Positions 1 to 10,778 of a stretch of 64,000 bases of DNA are shown here, one piece after another; position 1 is the stretch's first letter; every line of letters begins with the position of its first letter. Source of the DNA: Strongylocentrotus droebachiensis (taxonomy: Eukaryota > Echinodermata > Echinoidea > Camarodonta > Strongylocentrotidae); assembly GCA_035222895.1 (NCBI GenBank), contig JAVYIG010007864.1, positions 32,213-96,212 on the forward strand, given 5' to 3'. The position numbers were made by a program, and so were the translations under genes. The notes beneath the pieces were generated by a model. The model saw only the letters and a list, made by a program, of their open reading frames with translations, ran no database searches and had not been told where the DNA came from.

Positions 1-8
1 GACATTAC

Positions 9-177
9 CTTGATAAAGGCATCAATATCGCCAACAGCAGGGATGTAGTCTGGGATGAAAGGCTTGAGTTTGTGATCTAGTTCAATGGTCTGCGGAGTGT
101 ATCGGGTGATATATTGGAACAGTTCCTTGATCTCTGATGTGACGGCCAGGTTCTCGTATTCAGCGGGATCGTAAGCT
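9..177 (-). CDS. IFT46: IFT46 coding exon 5
   Basis: This exon encodes the conserved IFT46 core, starting AYDPAEYENLAV and running through the Tyr/Pro-rich YITRYTPQ to GDIDAFIK. It begins after an ACAG acceptor (plus strand CTGT at 178-181) and ends before a GTAATG donor at positions 8-3. It joins exon 4 in phase, restoring a Gly codon. It is the best evidence for the gene's identity. Confidence 0.93.
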
Positions 178-3100
178 CTGTATTGAAGTTTTTGAAGTTT
201 TTACTTATTCCACATTTTAAATAGAAAAACAGTTTATATTCTTCTTCTTTTTTTTTTTATACAGGCGTATATTATTATAAGAGTAGATTTCACACAAGAA
301 GAAAAAAAAGAAAAAAAAAAAAAAAGATTTCACATCAAATATAGTGTATGGAAAGTACGAAATTTCAAAGTATGTAGATATAACAGGCAAGGTAGAACAA
401 TGTAAAATGTGGGGAGCCTAAATAAAAAGCATAGCTTGTATGTGAATATGCTCCCGTACTGAGTAACACAATATAGTAGGTCTGAATTTAAAAGGTATTA
501 TAGGAGGCGAAAAAAGGAGTAGTATAGTATGAGATTCTAGAGACGTACAAGGAGAGTGAATTTGAGAAGAAAGGAAAAATATAAATAAAGAGTAAAGAGA
601 ATAATATAATAATGATAAGTAGGAGAAGGTGAAGAAGGGAAGAAAGAGAAAGAAGAGGAAGACGAAAAAGAAGAGGCAGCAGAAGAAGGATAGAACCATG
701 GATCAACATCCGGTGAATTACCGTTTGGGGTAGGACCAGTGAGTCTACTACCCACTTATTAGTAGTCTATTCCCATATGGTCTACACCCAGCCCGTCTCC
801 TATCCACATGTTCTATTCTCCAATTAGTCTACTACCCATTTGGTCTATTGATAGTCCAATAACAAGTAGGCCAAGTCTAATACCCAGTTTGTCTACCATC
901 CATTAGGTCTAATATTCATTAGATGGCAATAAACCAAAACATCTACCGGTAGATGGAAATTATTGGATAAATTTGATCTGAATTATAAAGAGCAGTCCAC
1001 ATCTAAATAGCATAAGAAAGTTCAGAAATATAGGTAATGCAAACAGATGCGATACATTTAGGCCTAACATCAACATGCTACACTTAATTCAGTCAAATGG
1101 GGCTTGACTGCAAAATTCAGCATTTTTTCTTCTTTCATTTTATTTTCTTTTTTTTGTGGGAGGGGGTCATTTTTTAGTCATGTAAGTTTTTTCTTTAGTT
1201 ACAGGCAAATTAAACCAAGCCACTGTCTGCTTATTGATGCAGCCATTTTCAGCAATACCCCCCAGGAGTGAAGTTCAGAATTCAATAAGAGTGGGGAACT
1301 GATCATGAAGCGGGGCACCTTTGCATAAAACTTACCATTGATGGTAACTTTGCCATCAATGGTAACTACCATGGCAACCTTGATTTTGATTGGCTGTTGA
1401 GCCCTGTTACCATGGTGGTTGCCATTGATGGCAAAGTTACCCTCTCTCTCTCTCTTTTCCTCTCCCTCCCTCTTCTATTTGCTGTGTCTAATTCCTACCT
1501 CCTAATTCTTCTCTCTCTCTACCTCTTCCTCCCTCTTCTCTTTTCTGTGTCTTCCTACCTCCTGATTCTTTCTCTCTCTCTTCCTCTCTACCTCTCCCTC
1601 CCTCTTCTCATTTCTGTGACTTCCTACCTCCTAATATTCTCTCTCTCTCTCTCTCTTGCTCTCTTTCTCTCTACAACTCTACCTCAATGGTAAGTTTTAT
1701 GCAACGGGCCATGTCACCAAAGCATGTGTCTCACATCTACACTGTCTCTAGTCTACACCAACCAGACTTACCCTTCTAACCTAGACCCTGCATTGTCCTC
1801 TTCATCCTCCTCATCGTCACTGGATCCAGAGTCATCATCGTCATCGTCATCATCGTCGTCATCGTCGTCATCATCTTCATCGGAAGCCTCCGGTCTTTGC
1901 AAAGCTAAAGGCTGCTGGGCTTGGGAAATGGGCTGCAAAAATCGATATCAAATCAAGATTAAAGGTAATACAAAGTTTGGTATGGGGTCATGAATTTGGT
2001 TCAAATGAACATATATTGGAAGCATATATGCGATCCTACAAGATTCAGGGATTGTTGTCCCTGTTGAAATTGAGTCTAAAGTTATGATATTGTAAATAAT
2101 AAACTCTTTATGCTATATAGCTCCCTCTCAAGGTCAAGATATTAATTAAGCCATAAAACAATGTTTTTTTACTAAAATTGACCGATTTGCTATTCTCGTT
2201 TGGAAATATCACAACTACATATCTTGAGATTTTGATGGTCTCAGCTACCATTGTAAGGCTGCACGCTATTAGAAATTTATCAAAATATACCGGGAGCACT
2301 GGTAAATTTTGATATTCCATTTTTCTCGACAGCAGAAGTGTTTTAGGAGCTAAGTTTTCTAGTGCTTATAGTACATCTACAGGGGCATCCAAATATATCA
2401 AAATTGTAAAGAATCACTATCCAGCCAATTTTCAAAATTTCCCAAAACTTTGTATTACCTTTAATGCTTTTCATTTTCTATTTCAACCAATCAGAAACAT
2501 TTCTTTCCTTTTGGCCTTTATTGGCGTTGAAACATTGAACTGCAGGGACTCGTTTCACAAAGCCTTTTTCCAATGACAAATGACAATAATCAGTGACATA
2601 TCTGCCGATAACCAATCAGAAGCAAGGGATTTCCTGACTAGCTTATAACAAAAACTGTCATTTGTCACTGATGACAAGTTTTGTTAAATACTCCAGTGGC
2701 AATTACTCCAAGGTGAGGATTGCATTTGGGCTTTTGGATAGCTTTAGTATGTTTTGGGTTGCTCAGCGCGAAAAATTAATCACACCAAAATAACAGCGTT
2801 TACTATATATCATTCTTATATATCCCATGTCAGGGAAAAAAAAAAATATTTATTTTGGGGGGCTACGCCTGCATGAAAATAACATCCTAAAATTTGTTTT
2901 ACATTGAACTCTATGCAAATTTACGGGGGCTCTATTCTGATCTTTGGGGCATTTCGGGGGCTATTTCGCCCCCGTTTATTTTTTTAACTGTCCCATGATG
3001 TGATGTACACACATTTGAAGTACATGTGCATTCCAAGCTCTAAAGCCTTGGTTTCTATATTTCTACAGAAGGTCAAGAAATGTTAGTATGGCAGAACAAC

Positions 3101-6100
3101 AAAAGAAATCCTTCAAGCAGAAAGAACTTCTCTCGAGGCTAAATAAGATGAACAAACTTGTCAGTTATTTGAGATTTGAGAAGCAAAACACAACACAGCA
3201 AACTGAATTATAAAAGATGTCCGCAGAACATGCTTGAAATGTTCATAAGCGTTCATGCAGTCAATTTGGAGATACCGGTAGACATCTTTAAAGACCCTAT
3301 CCATTGAAAATTGAACTTGATACCAATGGGTAGCTGAATGAACGTAGAACACAAGTTTAAAGGAATACCAAATATTTTCCTTCCAGTATTGCACAAAAGC
3401 AAAATTACATTCTCATTTTCCGCACCTCTCCATATTATGGGTCAACAGGGGTCAACAGGGGTCAAATTTGCCACATTTAGGGTGACAATATAACATGTGG
3501 ATCCGAATGGCTCATCTATATAGCTGAGGGGATGAGTCGTGCTTAATTAATTGCTATTCTGCTACGACACACTTTTTAAACATCCTTCAATTTTTGTCTT
3601 GTAAATGTGAATACAGGTAGAAATGATAATTATCATGTTACCTTTAATAATAACATGTGTACACTGTATGTCTAAATACTCTACAGTTTATAGCAATTGG
3701 CATTCTTTATAAATGGAGAAGTTTGCCCCTAAATTCTAATTAGTAATTTTAACCAAAAAAAAACAGCATGCATGCAAAGCTGAAAAACCTATTGATTTTT
3801 AGAAAAAATAATCAATTCTAATCTGTATCAAAATTGCAAAATCAATCAATTAAGATTGAATGTAGGCTCTAAACTACAAAACATGGCATTTCTACAATAA
3901 CAGGTTCGACACCAACAGGCGACATGATGCATGGGTGCCCAAAATCTATATCCGAACCCCAAAGATTTTGAAGGTTTACATATTAGGGCTCAAGCATACA
4001 GATTGAAAAACGTTCAATCTGGCCCCCTTCCCCCAAAAGTTAGTGAGAATTAAGCTCTGTTTTGTGTTGAAAGAATGAACTGTGAAAAGGAACACAATCG
4101 CTAGCTTCTTGAATGATGTTAGGAGCAACACAACTATTAATTGATTGATAAACATGTATATCCCCAAATACCTCCAGATGTGCATTCTCTTCTAGGTTAA
4201 CATCAGGCGACTAGACAAAACAAAAACATACAGATACATAAAGAACGTCTCACATGATGCACTACACAATACATAACGTACAGTATATAATTCGATCTTG
4301 TCCCAAGCTTTTCCCCCAAAATGATTATGTCATACTGACTCGAACCAATACCAACAATGATAAAAGACAAAACGCCTAAGGGAAACAAATTAATCAGTTT
4401 GGTTGGAAATTTTAGTCAGCCAATGGTGCACTTAGAAACACCTGTATTAAAGTGCCTAAAAAGTATTTATATATTATTATTATTATATTTCAATGAAAAG
4501 TATAATTTTAAAGGAAACCAAAATACAGTATTTAAACAGGTGGTTGCTAAAGCATGCTTTTTATCAAGTATGTGGAACTTAACCCTATTTAGCCCGGCTA
4601 TTTTGAAACTGCATAGCCCGGGGGGGGGGGGGGGGGGGGGGTTTCTAAGGCCCCCCCCCCCCCCCTATGATCTCGGCCGTGAAACGACCGATCGCCGCAA
4701 AAATTTGCATACATGTCAAGTGAAGTGTATAGAATACTATGGTAATTTCAATTTTTTAAAAATTCACTCATTTGCATATTTATGGTAATTTATGCAAATA
4801 AGGTCATAAGATTCAAATTTTTGCCCATAAATCTGACATTATTCATATTTAAGCATTCTTTTTCACTACCATATATGTGTAGACCATTTGGAATAATAAT
4901 ACAACACACAAAATTGAATAACCAGGGTTATTCCTTATGTTATGTATTGTTTTGATAATTTCTTATGCATTTCTTTGCTTTTTTAACTTATGTATTTTAT
5001 TGTTTTTGTTGTTTTATTTCATTTCCAACTATAATTCAACTATTTTGACCCCAAAATAAACACCTAAACTATAAACAAGACCAAATAACCAATGTTTATC
5101 TTAAATTTGAAAAATGAGATTTCCATATATGTTTTGTACACAAATCACAAAAATGAACGATTTTCAGGCTGACATGCAAAGACAAAAGGACACGTGACTT
5201 TGTAATGGTAGGTACGATTTTCGAAAAATTTCTTTCAAAAGATGCGCAAGACTCAAAAGAAAAAAGTCAGAAAATTTCAGTGCAAGATTTTTTGCGTTAA
5301 AAAATTATCGCGGAAAATGTTGAGGGGGGGGCTTCTAAAGCCCCCCCCCCCCCCCCCCCCGGGCTAAATAGGGTTAAGAAAGAGAAAAAGCTGTTCAATC
5401 TCCCTAAAATCTCTGCGCCTAGAAACAATGTATTAGGCGCGTTATAAATGTGACCTATTATTATTATTATTATTATTATTATAATACATACTGTATATGG
5501 ATGCAAATGCCTAGATACTTTCATCCTGCAAGAATTATTTGGTCCATTTAGACTATTTCCCCTGAAAAGAAATGAGCTCAGATCAGCCCTAACAGTGGAG
5601 AGCTTTGAAAGATGTCTGACATTTTCCAATTTAGTGTTCAAAATAAACAAATTAAAAAGAAAAATCAAAGTCCTAACAATAGTTCCAGAAGAAATGTAGA
5701 AAATATAAAACTGCCTATAAAGGAAGTCTCACTTTAAAGAAATTGAAAAAAGTTTTGGGTTAAACATCGGGGGAAACAATTTCCGGGGCTACTTTTGAAG
5801 CTTGCTTGCATGAAAATAACACTATTTAATTTGTTTTGCATTGAACTCTATGCAAAATGTTTTGGGGGCTCTTTTTGGCATTTTAAGGGGTGACTTCGCC
5901 CCGAGCCCCATTTTTTTTTTTCCTTGGTAAACATACAATAATTTTGGAGTGAATTTGTGTAATCACCTTGTTCTCCATGGGCCCCGTCTCAAAGTCATCA
6001 CTCTGTTCCGTCATAGCTGGTGAGATGCCTCTGTTCTGACCTGGATAAACCAAAGAAAACATAACATCAGAATGGACAAGTGCCTCTTGAAGACATCAGG

Positions 6101-9078
6101 GAGTGTTTAATAATAATAATATTTAGCTTTTATACAACGCTTGATACGAATGTCTCTAAGCGCTTTACAAATATACTATTACCCCCGGTCATTGGATTCA
6201 GTGCTTGCCCGCAGACAATGTGTGCACAATCTCCACTCCCTGGGGAGCATTCCAGCCAGGCGTTACATGATACTCAAAAACTGTTTGACCAACAATGACA
6301 GTCGCATCCTACCAGGTACCCAAATACTTTAGGGTGGAGAGTACATGTAGCAAGTGCAGGTTAATATCTTGCCAAAGGATATTAGTGCCGTGTCGGGATT
6401 CGAACCTGGACCTTCGTATCTCTAGTCAAGTGCCTTAAACCACTCAACCACGACACTCCCAAGACTAAGATTGACTTTATGTTTTGACGAATATGTGATG
6501 ATATAAATTTTGCTGGGAAACCGCCTACTAATTGATATATTTGGTAAAGTATCATATCGATACGGCCTGGATAGATATCATGTAGTCCCATATACATCTC
6601 TCTGTGTACAGTACTTGTAACTTTACCAAGACTGGGCCAAATTTCTTATCATTTTGCTGATTCCAGAACCTTGCAGTGTCACCAATACTTATATGCTAGA
6701 TGACAAACCTTTTCTGATCGATCCCGCAACATTTCTTTCACAATCCAATCGCCTGACCAGGGGGGCGTTTCACAAAACTTGTCATCAGTGACAAATGACA
6801 AATTTTGTTACAAGCTACTGAAATCCTTGCTTCTGATTGGTTATCAGCAGATTTTTCACTGATTTTGTAATTTGCCATTGAAACAATGCTTTGTGAAACT
6901 TTATCTTTGAACACCTACTTAACACTCTTCTGGCTCTGAACAGACCATGCGAAATGCAACAAGAGTTTAATAGCGTTACCTAGCAGTCCACCTGGCAGTG
7001 CACCTGGCTGCCGAGGGCTGGGGGAGTAGAGGGATGCGACTTCTTCTGCGTCGGGAACTTCTAGCGATTCATCATAAGGTTGGTTACTCACAATTCTAGT
7101 CTGTAATATCAAAGACACAAAAAGGAACAACATCTATCACAACAGATAAAGACAACTTTCAACTACTTTTAAACAAATCCTGAGGCTGCCAAGGGCTACG
7201 GGGGTAATAGAGTGATGCAACTGTTTCTGCGAAACTGAAAGGAACTTAGCTATAGCGATTCGTCCGAAGGTAGGTTAATTACTCACAATTCTAGTCTGAA
7301 ATGTAGAAAATATTATAACAGGTAAAAATTTTGACTTCTTTATTAGTTTATAAAAGATCCCTGCAAATTCAGTTCATTGATTGAAATTGCAATTAGAGTA
7401 AAGGAGGGGGTTTTTCGGCCACTTAAGACAAAATCCTATTTTTTGGACTCTTTACTTCCTATTTATTTCTTGTTCAAATCATGAAGCAAATATTATTATT
7501 ATTTAAACAAAAACGAATCCCAGAAAAAAATCACAAATTGTCATGACAATATTAATTTCAATTTTCACTGTTCCGGAGGCAGTTATCGGCATAGCGAACC
7601 AGTTTTCGGTCGCATGTACAAAGTCAATAGGAAGCGCGTGCGCACGCCGCGCGTTTCCGTGCTGATCTATAGCACTAACGGGCGGAGCAGGTATCCCACA
7701 CTGGAGCTCCCGGAGCTCGCCATGCCGAAAACTAATTCTGCGGTGATCGGAAATTGGAATCTGAATTAGACAGAGATATCGTGTATGCGTTGCGGTGTCC
7801 GGCTGCATTGATTTAATACATGCGATGAGATACTTTTGAGCTTGCGACTCACACAAAATCGGGCTCTAAATCTGAAAAATACTTGAAATGAAGCTCATTA
7901 CATGGTACCCATATTTCTTACAGACACACATAAGATACTTTTTTTTCAGATTCAGGTAGCGGGACCGCCGATAACATCGCTAAAATGTGATCTTTTAGGA
8001 TATATTTTCCATTGCAACTATGGTTCTTCAGTGACTCTGGCATGGTATGGTATGTTATGTGTGGGATATGTGATATGCTATTATGCGATGTATTTTAAAG
8101 GGATTTTACCATGCATCCAAAGGACCCGGCCAAAAACTGGTGATGGTTGATTACCCCATCCTTTACTCTAGAGGTTATCCTCGTTTTTGCAGACGATCCT
8201 TATTCTCAGACCAGCGCCCCTACTGTGTTACTAATCATCTTCTTCTTCTTCCGGTTAAGAAGACCGCTGCTGTCATATCATCGTACTTGTGCTTGTCGAG
8301 TGCCCAGATGAATAGTGCAAGTAAAAATCTCACTACAAGTTGAGTTTGATTAGATCTAGATCTACTAGACCTAGATCTAGATCTAGTCTATTTGAATATC
8401 TATTTATACAAATAGCAGACTCTTCTTAATCTTATCTTGTTGCTTTTCTTTTCTTTTCTTTTTAAGTTCAACATCATGTACGAATGTGCACACAAAATGA
8501 GACACAAAATGAGGCACAATGCTGTCAACACATTCATTTGTCAATGCCATGACCTGGACACTGGACATGTCAGTCAGAATCATGACATTTATTATTGACA
8601 AATCAAATGACAATGCCTGAATGTGATTAATGAATGAATTGAATGAATTGAATGACTTTAAAAAATGACTAATTTCTGAATCAATAACATGTTTGATTTG
8701 GTCAACAGGAAGAGCGATTCAGTATTATTGGATCTTTCCGCATTTTTAAATGAACTAACATTGACAATAATGAATTTAAAAGCTCATCAATCGCAATCCA
8801 TAATCTCTGCTCATCAGCTCGAGTGACATCGCGTTGTTTAGCACGCAACGCTCGTGCGAAATGGAGCCACAGCTTACCGCCGCCACAACGGAGCAAGTCT
8901 CTGTCTGCCCCACGCCAAGTTAAATTTGAATTATTACGAATCTAATGAAATTCAACACAATTTCATTGATTCATTACGTACATAGAATAAAGATGATCAT
9001 AATACGACAATAACATTGGTGATAAAACAAAAGAATTTTACATACTCCTTGCTTTTCGTCGTCAGAGTCATCCGCCAT
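9..9078 (-). CDS. IFT46: IFT46, intraflagellar transport protein 46 (5' half; continues off left edge)
   Basis: IFT46 is a core subunit of intraflagellar transport complex B, which carries cargo along the ciliary axoneme; in studied species it binds IFT52. Five coding exons join in phase on the minus strand: 9046-9078, 6980-7100, 5967-6040, 1772-1932 and 9-177, giving about 184 residues. The N-terminus starts MADDSDDEKQG. Exon 2 carries SNQPYDE, resembling the NQPHDE stretch of Chlamydomonas IFT46. An Asp/Glu tract follows in exon 4. The last exon has the family's strongest block, with EIKELFQYITRYTPQ and KPFIPDYIPAVGDIDAF. All visible junctions are GT-AG. The C-terminal half is outside the window. 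Introns are packed with repeats. Orientation is head-to-head with the GRAMD1-like gene. The family assignment is firm; the 5' UTR is not defined. Confidence 0.93.
178..1771. other. IFT46 intron 4: low-complexity tracts and an inverted-repeat element
   Basis: No coding potential. It holds poly-A/T near 250-325, a GA-rich tract at about 540-690, repeated TCTACTACCCA-like and TAGTCTA words at 740-920, and an inverted-repeat element at 1321-1704 with a CT microsatellite inside. The small minus-strand ORFs here are translated GA repeats. Confidence 0.6.
1321..1704. mobile_element. MITE-like element with 20-bp perfect TIRs containing a CT microsatellite
   Basis: TTGCATAAAACTTACCATTG at 1321-1340 is the exact reverse complement of 1685-1704. 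Subterminal inverted pieces (TTACCATTGATGG, TTGCCATTGATGG) lie inside. The centre, about 1440-1680, is a degenerate CT-rich array of three or four units of roughly 70-90 bp. No coding capacity. It looks like a non-autonomous DNA transposon that acquired or nucleated a microsatellite. Confidence 0.65.
1772..1932 (-). CDS. IFT46: IFT46 coding exon 4 (acidic tract)
   Basis: The exon starts after a TTTTTGCAG acceptor and ends at a GTAAGT donor. It encodes PISQAQQP, then EASDED followed by a run of about 15 Asp residues, then SGSSDDEEDEED. Vertebrate IFT46 has the same type of acidic N-terminal tract. The GAT/GAC run is a trinucleotide repeat, so its length may vary between alleles. Reading the other strand gives a poly-Ser ORF that is a shadow. 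Confidence 0.88.
1958..2465. mobile_element. MITE family 5, copy 1 (TIR ATTAAAGGTAATACAAAG)
   Basis: The left end ATTAAAGGTAATACAAAG is mirrored by CTTTGTATTACCTTTAAT at the right end. A second copy at 22915-23443 shares both ends and interior stretches such as TATGGGGTCAT and AAGAATCACTATCC. No ORF of note. It begins only 25 bp from IFT46 exon 4, on the acceptor side. Confidence 0.7.
2551..2690 (-). mobile_element. MITE family 2 copy (CGTTTCACAAA ends)
   Basis: A roughly 140-bp element, reverse of copies at 6763-6901 and 52763-52893. It shares GTTTCACAAA, CAAATGACAA, CCAATCAGAAGCAAGG and ACTTGTCATCAGTGACAAATG-type words. Ends are inverted repeats (TTTCACAAA at one side, ACAAGTTTTGTTAAA at the other). 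No coding content. Confidence 0.6.
2691..4578. other. IFT46 intron 3, repeat-derived and AT-rich, no gene seen
   Basis: The stretch 2855-2990 (GGGGGCTACGCCTGCATGAA ... TTCGCCCCCG) is one copy of a short family whose second copy is at about 5762-5912. The rest is AT-rich with no conserved frame. Confidence 0.45.
4579..5377. mobile_element. piggyBac-like non-autonomous element, longer copy (TTAA-flanked)
   Basis: The element body 4583-5373 is flanked on both sides by TTAA, the piggyBac target duplication. Ends are inverted: CCCTATTTAGCCCGG at the left and CCGGGCTAAATAGGG at the right. Starting with CCCT after TTAA is typical of piggyBac termini. Subterminal poly-G/poly-C blocks around CTTCTAAAG form further inverted pairs. 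No transposase is encoded. A shorter relative sits at 58336-58711. Confidence 0.8.
5385..5485 (+). repeat. SINE/LINE 3'-tail fragment with (ATT)n
   Basis: TGCGCCTA ... TTAGGCGC forms a short stem, followed by TTATAAATGTGACC and a (TTA)n run at 5457-5480. The same layout ends the SINEs and the L2-like LINE elsewhere in the window. It abuts the piggyBac-like element. A 3' fragment only. Confidence 0.55.
5762..5912. repeat. Short dispersed repeat, second copy of the 2855-2990 family
   Basis: Shares CTTGCATGAAAATAACA, CATTGAACTCTATGCAAA, GGGGGCTCT and CTTCGCCCC with 2855-2990. GGGGGC-type blocks alternate with T-rich sequence. Non-coding; class unknown. Confidence 0.5.
5967..6040 (-). CDS. IFT46: IFT46 coding exon 3
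   Basis: A 74-nt exon after a TTTATCCAG acceptor, ending at an AAG/GTGATT donor. It encodes QNRGISPAMTEQSDDFETG and then PMENK, completing a Gly codon with exon 2. Human IFT46 has the comparable PQRGFSENEDD at this place. Too short to be found as an open frame alone; the support is phase continuity on both sides. Confidence 0.82.
6107..6460 (-). mobile_element. tRNA-derived SINE (minus strand)
   Basis: On the minus strand a tRNA-like head carries GTGGTTGAGTGGTTTAAGGC (A-box region) and GGTTCGAATCC (B box, plus 6396-6406). A body with GGTACC and a tail with AAGCGCTTAGAGACATTCG and (ATT)n follow. Several other copies in the window share the body and tail. Not a functional tRNA gene: the acceptor stem does not pair and a long body follows. 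Confidence 0.8.
6470..6761 (+). mobile_element. MITE family 1, 5'-truncated copy
   Basis: Shares long stretches with the copies at 34266-36350, 38622-39020 and 43432-43839, including AAACCGCCTACTAATTGATA, AGTCCCATATACATCT, ACTGGGCCAAATTTC and ATTCCAGAACCTTGCAGT. The left terminus is missing where the SINE abuts. Confidence 0.65.
6763..6901 (+). mobile_element. MITE family 2 copy
   Basis: Begins GGCGTTTCACAAAACTTGTC and ends GCTTTGTGAAACT, with ATCCTTGCTTCTGATTGG in the middle. It directly abuts the family 1 fragment. Same family as 2551-2690 and 52763-52893. Confidence 0.65.
6980..7100 (-). CDS. IFT46: IFT46 coding exon 2
   Basis: A 121-nt exon flanked by ATTACAG and CTAG/GTAACG. It encodes TRIVSNQPYDESLEVPDAEE followed by a Pro/Gly-rich stretch ending GGLL. 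The NQPYDE block matches the conserved N-terminal motif of algal and animal IFT46. A decayed second copy of this exon lies upstream at 7179-7298. Confidence 0.85.
7179..7298 (-). pseudogene. Decayed duplicate of IFT46 exon 2
   Basis: On the minus strand this stretch starts with an acceptor-like CAG and ACTAGAATTGTGAGTAA, the same start as real exon 2. It then keeps recognisable pieces (CGAATCGCTA, GCAGAAACAGTTGCATCACT, CCCTTGGCAGCC) but has indels and stops. No intact frame remains. It sits about 80 bp upstream of the true exon in transcript order, so it is a tandem exon-sized duplication that has decayed. Confidence 0.75.
7299..9045. other. IFT46 intron 1 remainder, no gene seen
   Basis: GC content rises at 7570-7740, with CpG-rich sequence (GCGCACGCCGCGCG), but no conserved frame or splice pair was found. 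A (CTAGAT)n-like patch lies at 8350-8395. The words GACGATCCTTATTCTC and CAGCGCCC at 8193-8221 recur at 14812-14842, pointing to a dispersed repeat. Confidence 0.4.
9046..9078 (-). CDS. IFT46: IFT46 coding exon 1 with start codon
   Basis: Eleven codons, MADDSDDEKQG, run from the ATG at 9078-9076 to a GGA/GTATGT donor. Human IFT46 also begins with a MAD-type acidic leader. The exon joins exon 2 in phase 0. It is below the length of a normal ORF scan; the support is the Met, the donor, the phase, and position just downstream of a promoter-like motif. Confidence 0.78.
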
Positions 9079-9114
9079 CAGAGCAAGATCGCTCTTCGCT
9101 CGCAGGAATTTATC

Positions 9115-9124
9115 TCTCGCGAGA
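9115..9124. promoter_or_regulatory. TCTCGCGAGA palindromic promoter motif
   Basis: A perfect TCTCGCGAGA lies 36 bp upstream of the IFT46 ATG. This 10-mer is known as a core element of TATA-less, often bidirectional, animal promoters. A second palindrome, TCTCGTAAATTACGAGA, lies at 9134-9150. No TATA box is seen. This suggests the IFT46 transcription start is near here. Whether it also drives the plus-strand gene is unknown. Confidence 0.55.
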
Positions 9125-9150
9125 AATATGTAGTCTCGTAAATTACGAGA

Positions 9151-10364
9151 TTATGGTTTGTCGACTCTCACTGAACGACTCTCTGCGGGGGAGGGGGGGG
9201 TATTATTATTATAATTAAAAATAATTTCTGTCTTTTCAGATAACAAGAATAAACTACAAAAGGCGAAGGTTATTAAAGTTAACGTGCTGTTTACACTCCA
9301 AAACGTACGAGATGGCAAGTTAGGAGGAAAACAAAAGCTATCAAATTAAGTTTAATCTTTTTTTTTTAAATCAAAACGATTTTTGTTCAATAAAGGCTTA
9401 CACATGCCTCTTCGGCATGATACAGAGATGATAACAAAATTATTCCACCGTTTACAATCCTTTAACAATTTTGAGTTACGAAATTAATTTTTAAAAGTCG
9501 ATTATAATCGACATTTAATATAACTAAAGGTGACTCAGGCGCGTACGCGGGGGGGGGGGGGGGCCTTTAACTTTTTTTAAGTGTGTGTTTTTGAGGACCC
9601 CCCCCCCCCAATTTTGTTTTTTTAATTAAAAAAATTGTGATAATGGGTGACCTAAAACAACCCCCCCCCCCCCCCCCCCCCCCCCTCCTCCAACGATCGA
9701 TCGGCCAAATTTTCAAATTTTGGGACACACACACAAAAATTATGTCCTCTTATGGTCTAAGTTCAGTTTCAGTTTCAGTTAGTTTTTTTCAAATTTCATA
9801 CATGTTTAAACAAAAAATAAAATGTTTATACATACACACACACACACACACACACAAAATGGTACTAACAGACATGATTTCTATTGTAAAATACAAGCAC
9901 AGAACATGTGGTCAGGGGGTCCCGTGGGGCTTTCTATTGCACCCTGGTGGCTTCGGATCTGTATAACACGTACATGTAGGCTATTTCATTTCTGCCTCCC
10001 TGCTACTCCCTTGCCCCATTTCACAGTTTTTTCTTAAAATATTCAACAACAATAGAAAAAGAGAACCTCATATCAACAGCTTCAGGCAATGTAATTGAAA
10101 AGAAACTAAAAGCCCGAACCCCTCCCCCTCCCCAACTCAGTGTTATTTAGGGTATAATATTATGCTTGTTCCCTCCCTTTGAAAGCACCCCCTATCTCAG
10201 GACTGCCAACATTTCTGAACCCCCCCCCCCCCCCTTTGGCGGGCTTTTACTACCTTGGGGACCCCCCCCCCCCCCCAGCCCCCTAAATCCGAAACTCTGC
10301 TCAATTCCCCTATCTATGATATTCAAGATATTTAATATCCCCTTTTTAAAATTTCTCAGGAGTC

Positions 10365-10395
<31 letters not shown>

Positions 10396-10540
10396 AAACA
10401 AACACTCCTTTTAAATATTTATAACCCTCTTTTTTAATTTTTCTGGAGTCCAAAGAGAAACAAACAGGATAGGTTAACAAGAAATATTTCATAAGCCTAA
10501 AGGCAATATAAGTGTTTTTCAGAGACCACCCTCACGGGGG
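9151..10540. other. Intergenic spacer with poly-G/poly-C runs
   Basis: No coding support. Long G or C homopolymers lie at 9550-9563, 9599-9609, 9660-9685, 10221-10234 and 10262-10276. There is a (CA)n at 9835-9855 and a (GA)n at 10370-10395. ORFs across these runs are Pro/Gly homopolymer translations. Confidence 0.5.
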
Positions 10541-10778
10541 GGGGGGGGAACACAGTGCCCCCGTTTTTTCAATTACTCCCAAAAGGGCCCCTTTTTACAT
10601 AGGAAAAGTGCCCCTTTAACTTTGTAAGAAGTGCCCCTTGTTACATAGGAAAAGTGTCCCTCCCCTTTCCTTTTGATCTCTGAAAAGTGCGCTTTTTATT
10701 TTGGCACGTGCCCTTTTTCCTTCGGACAAGTTCCCATTTCCTTTGCAATAAGACTAGTGTCCATTTTCCATTCTCATA

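Noticed and set aside
7503..7856. 117-codon minus ORF in IFT46 intron 1
   Set aside because: GC-rich patch without family resemblance or phase-compatible splice sites to IFT46 exons.
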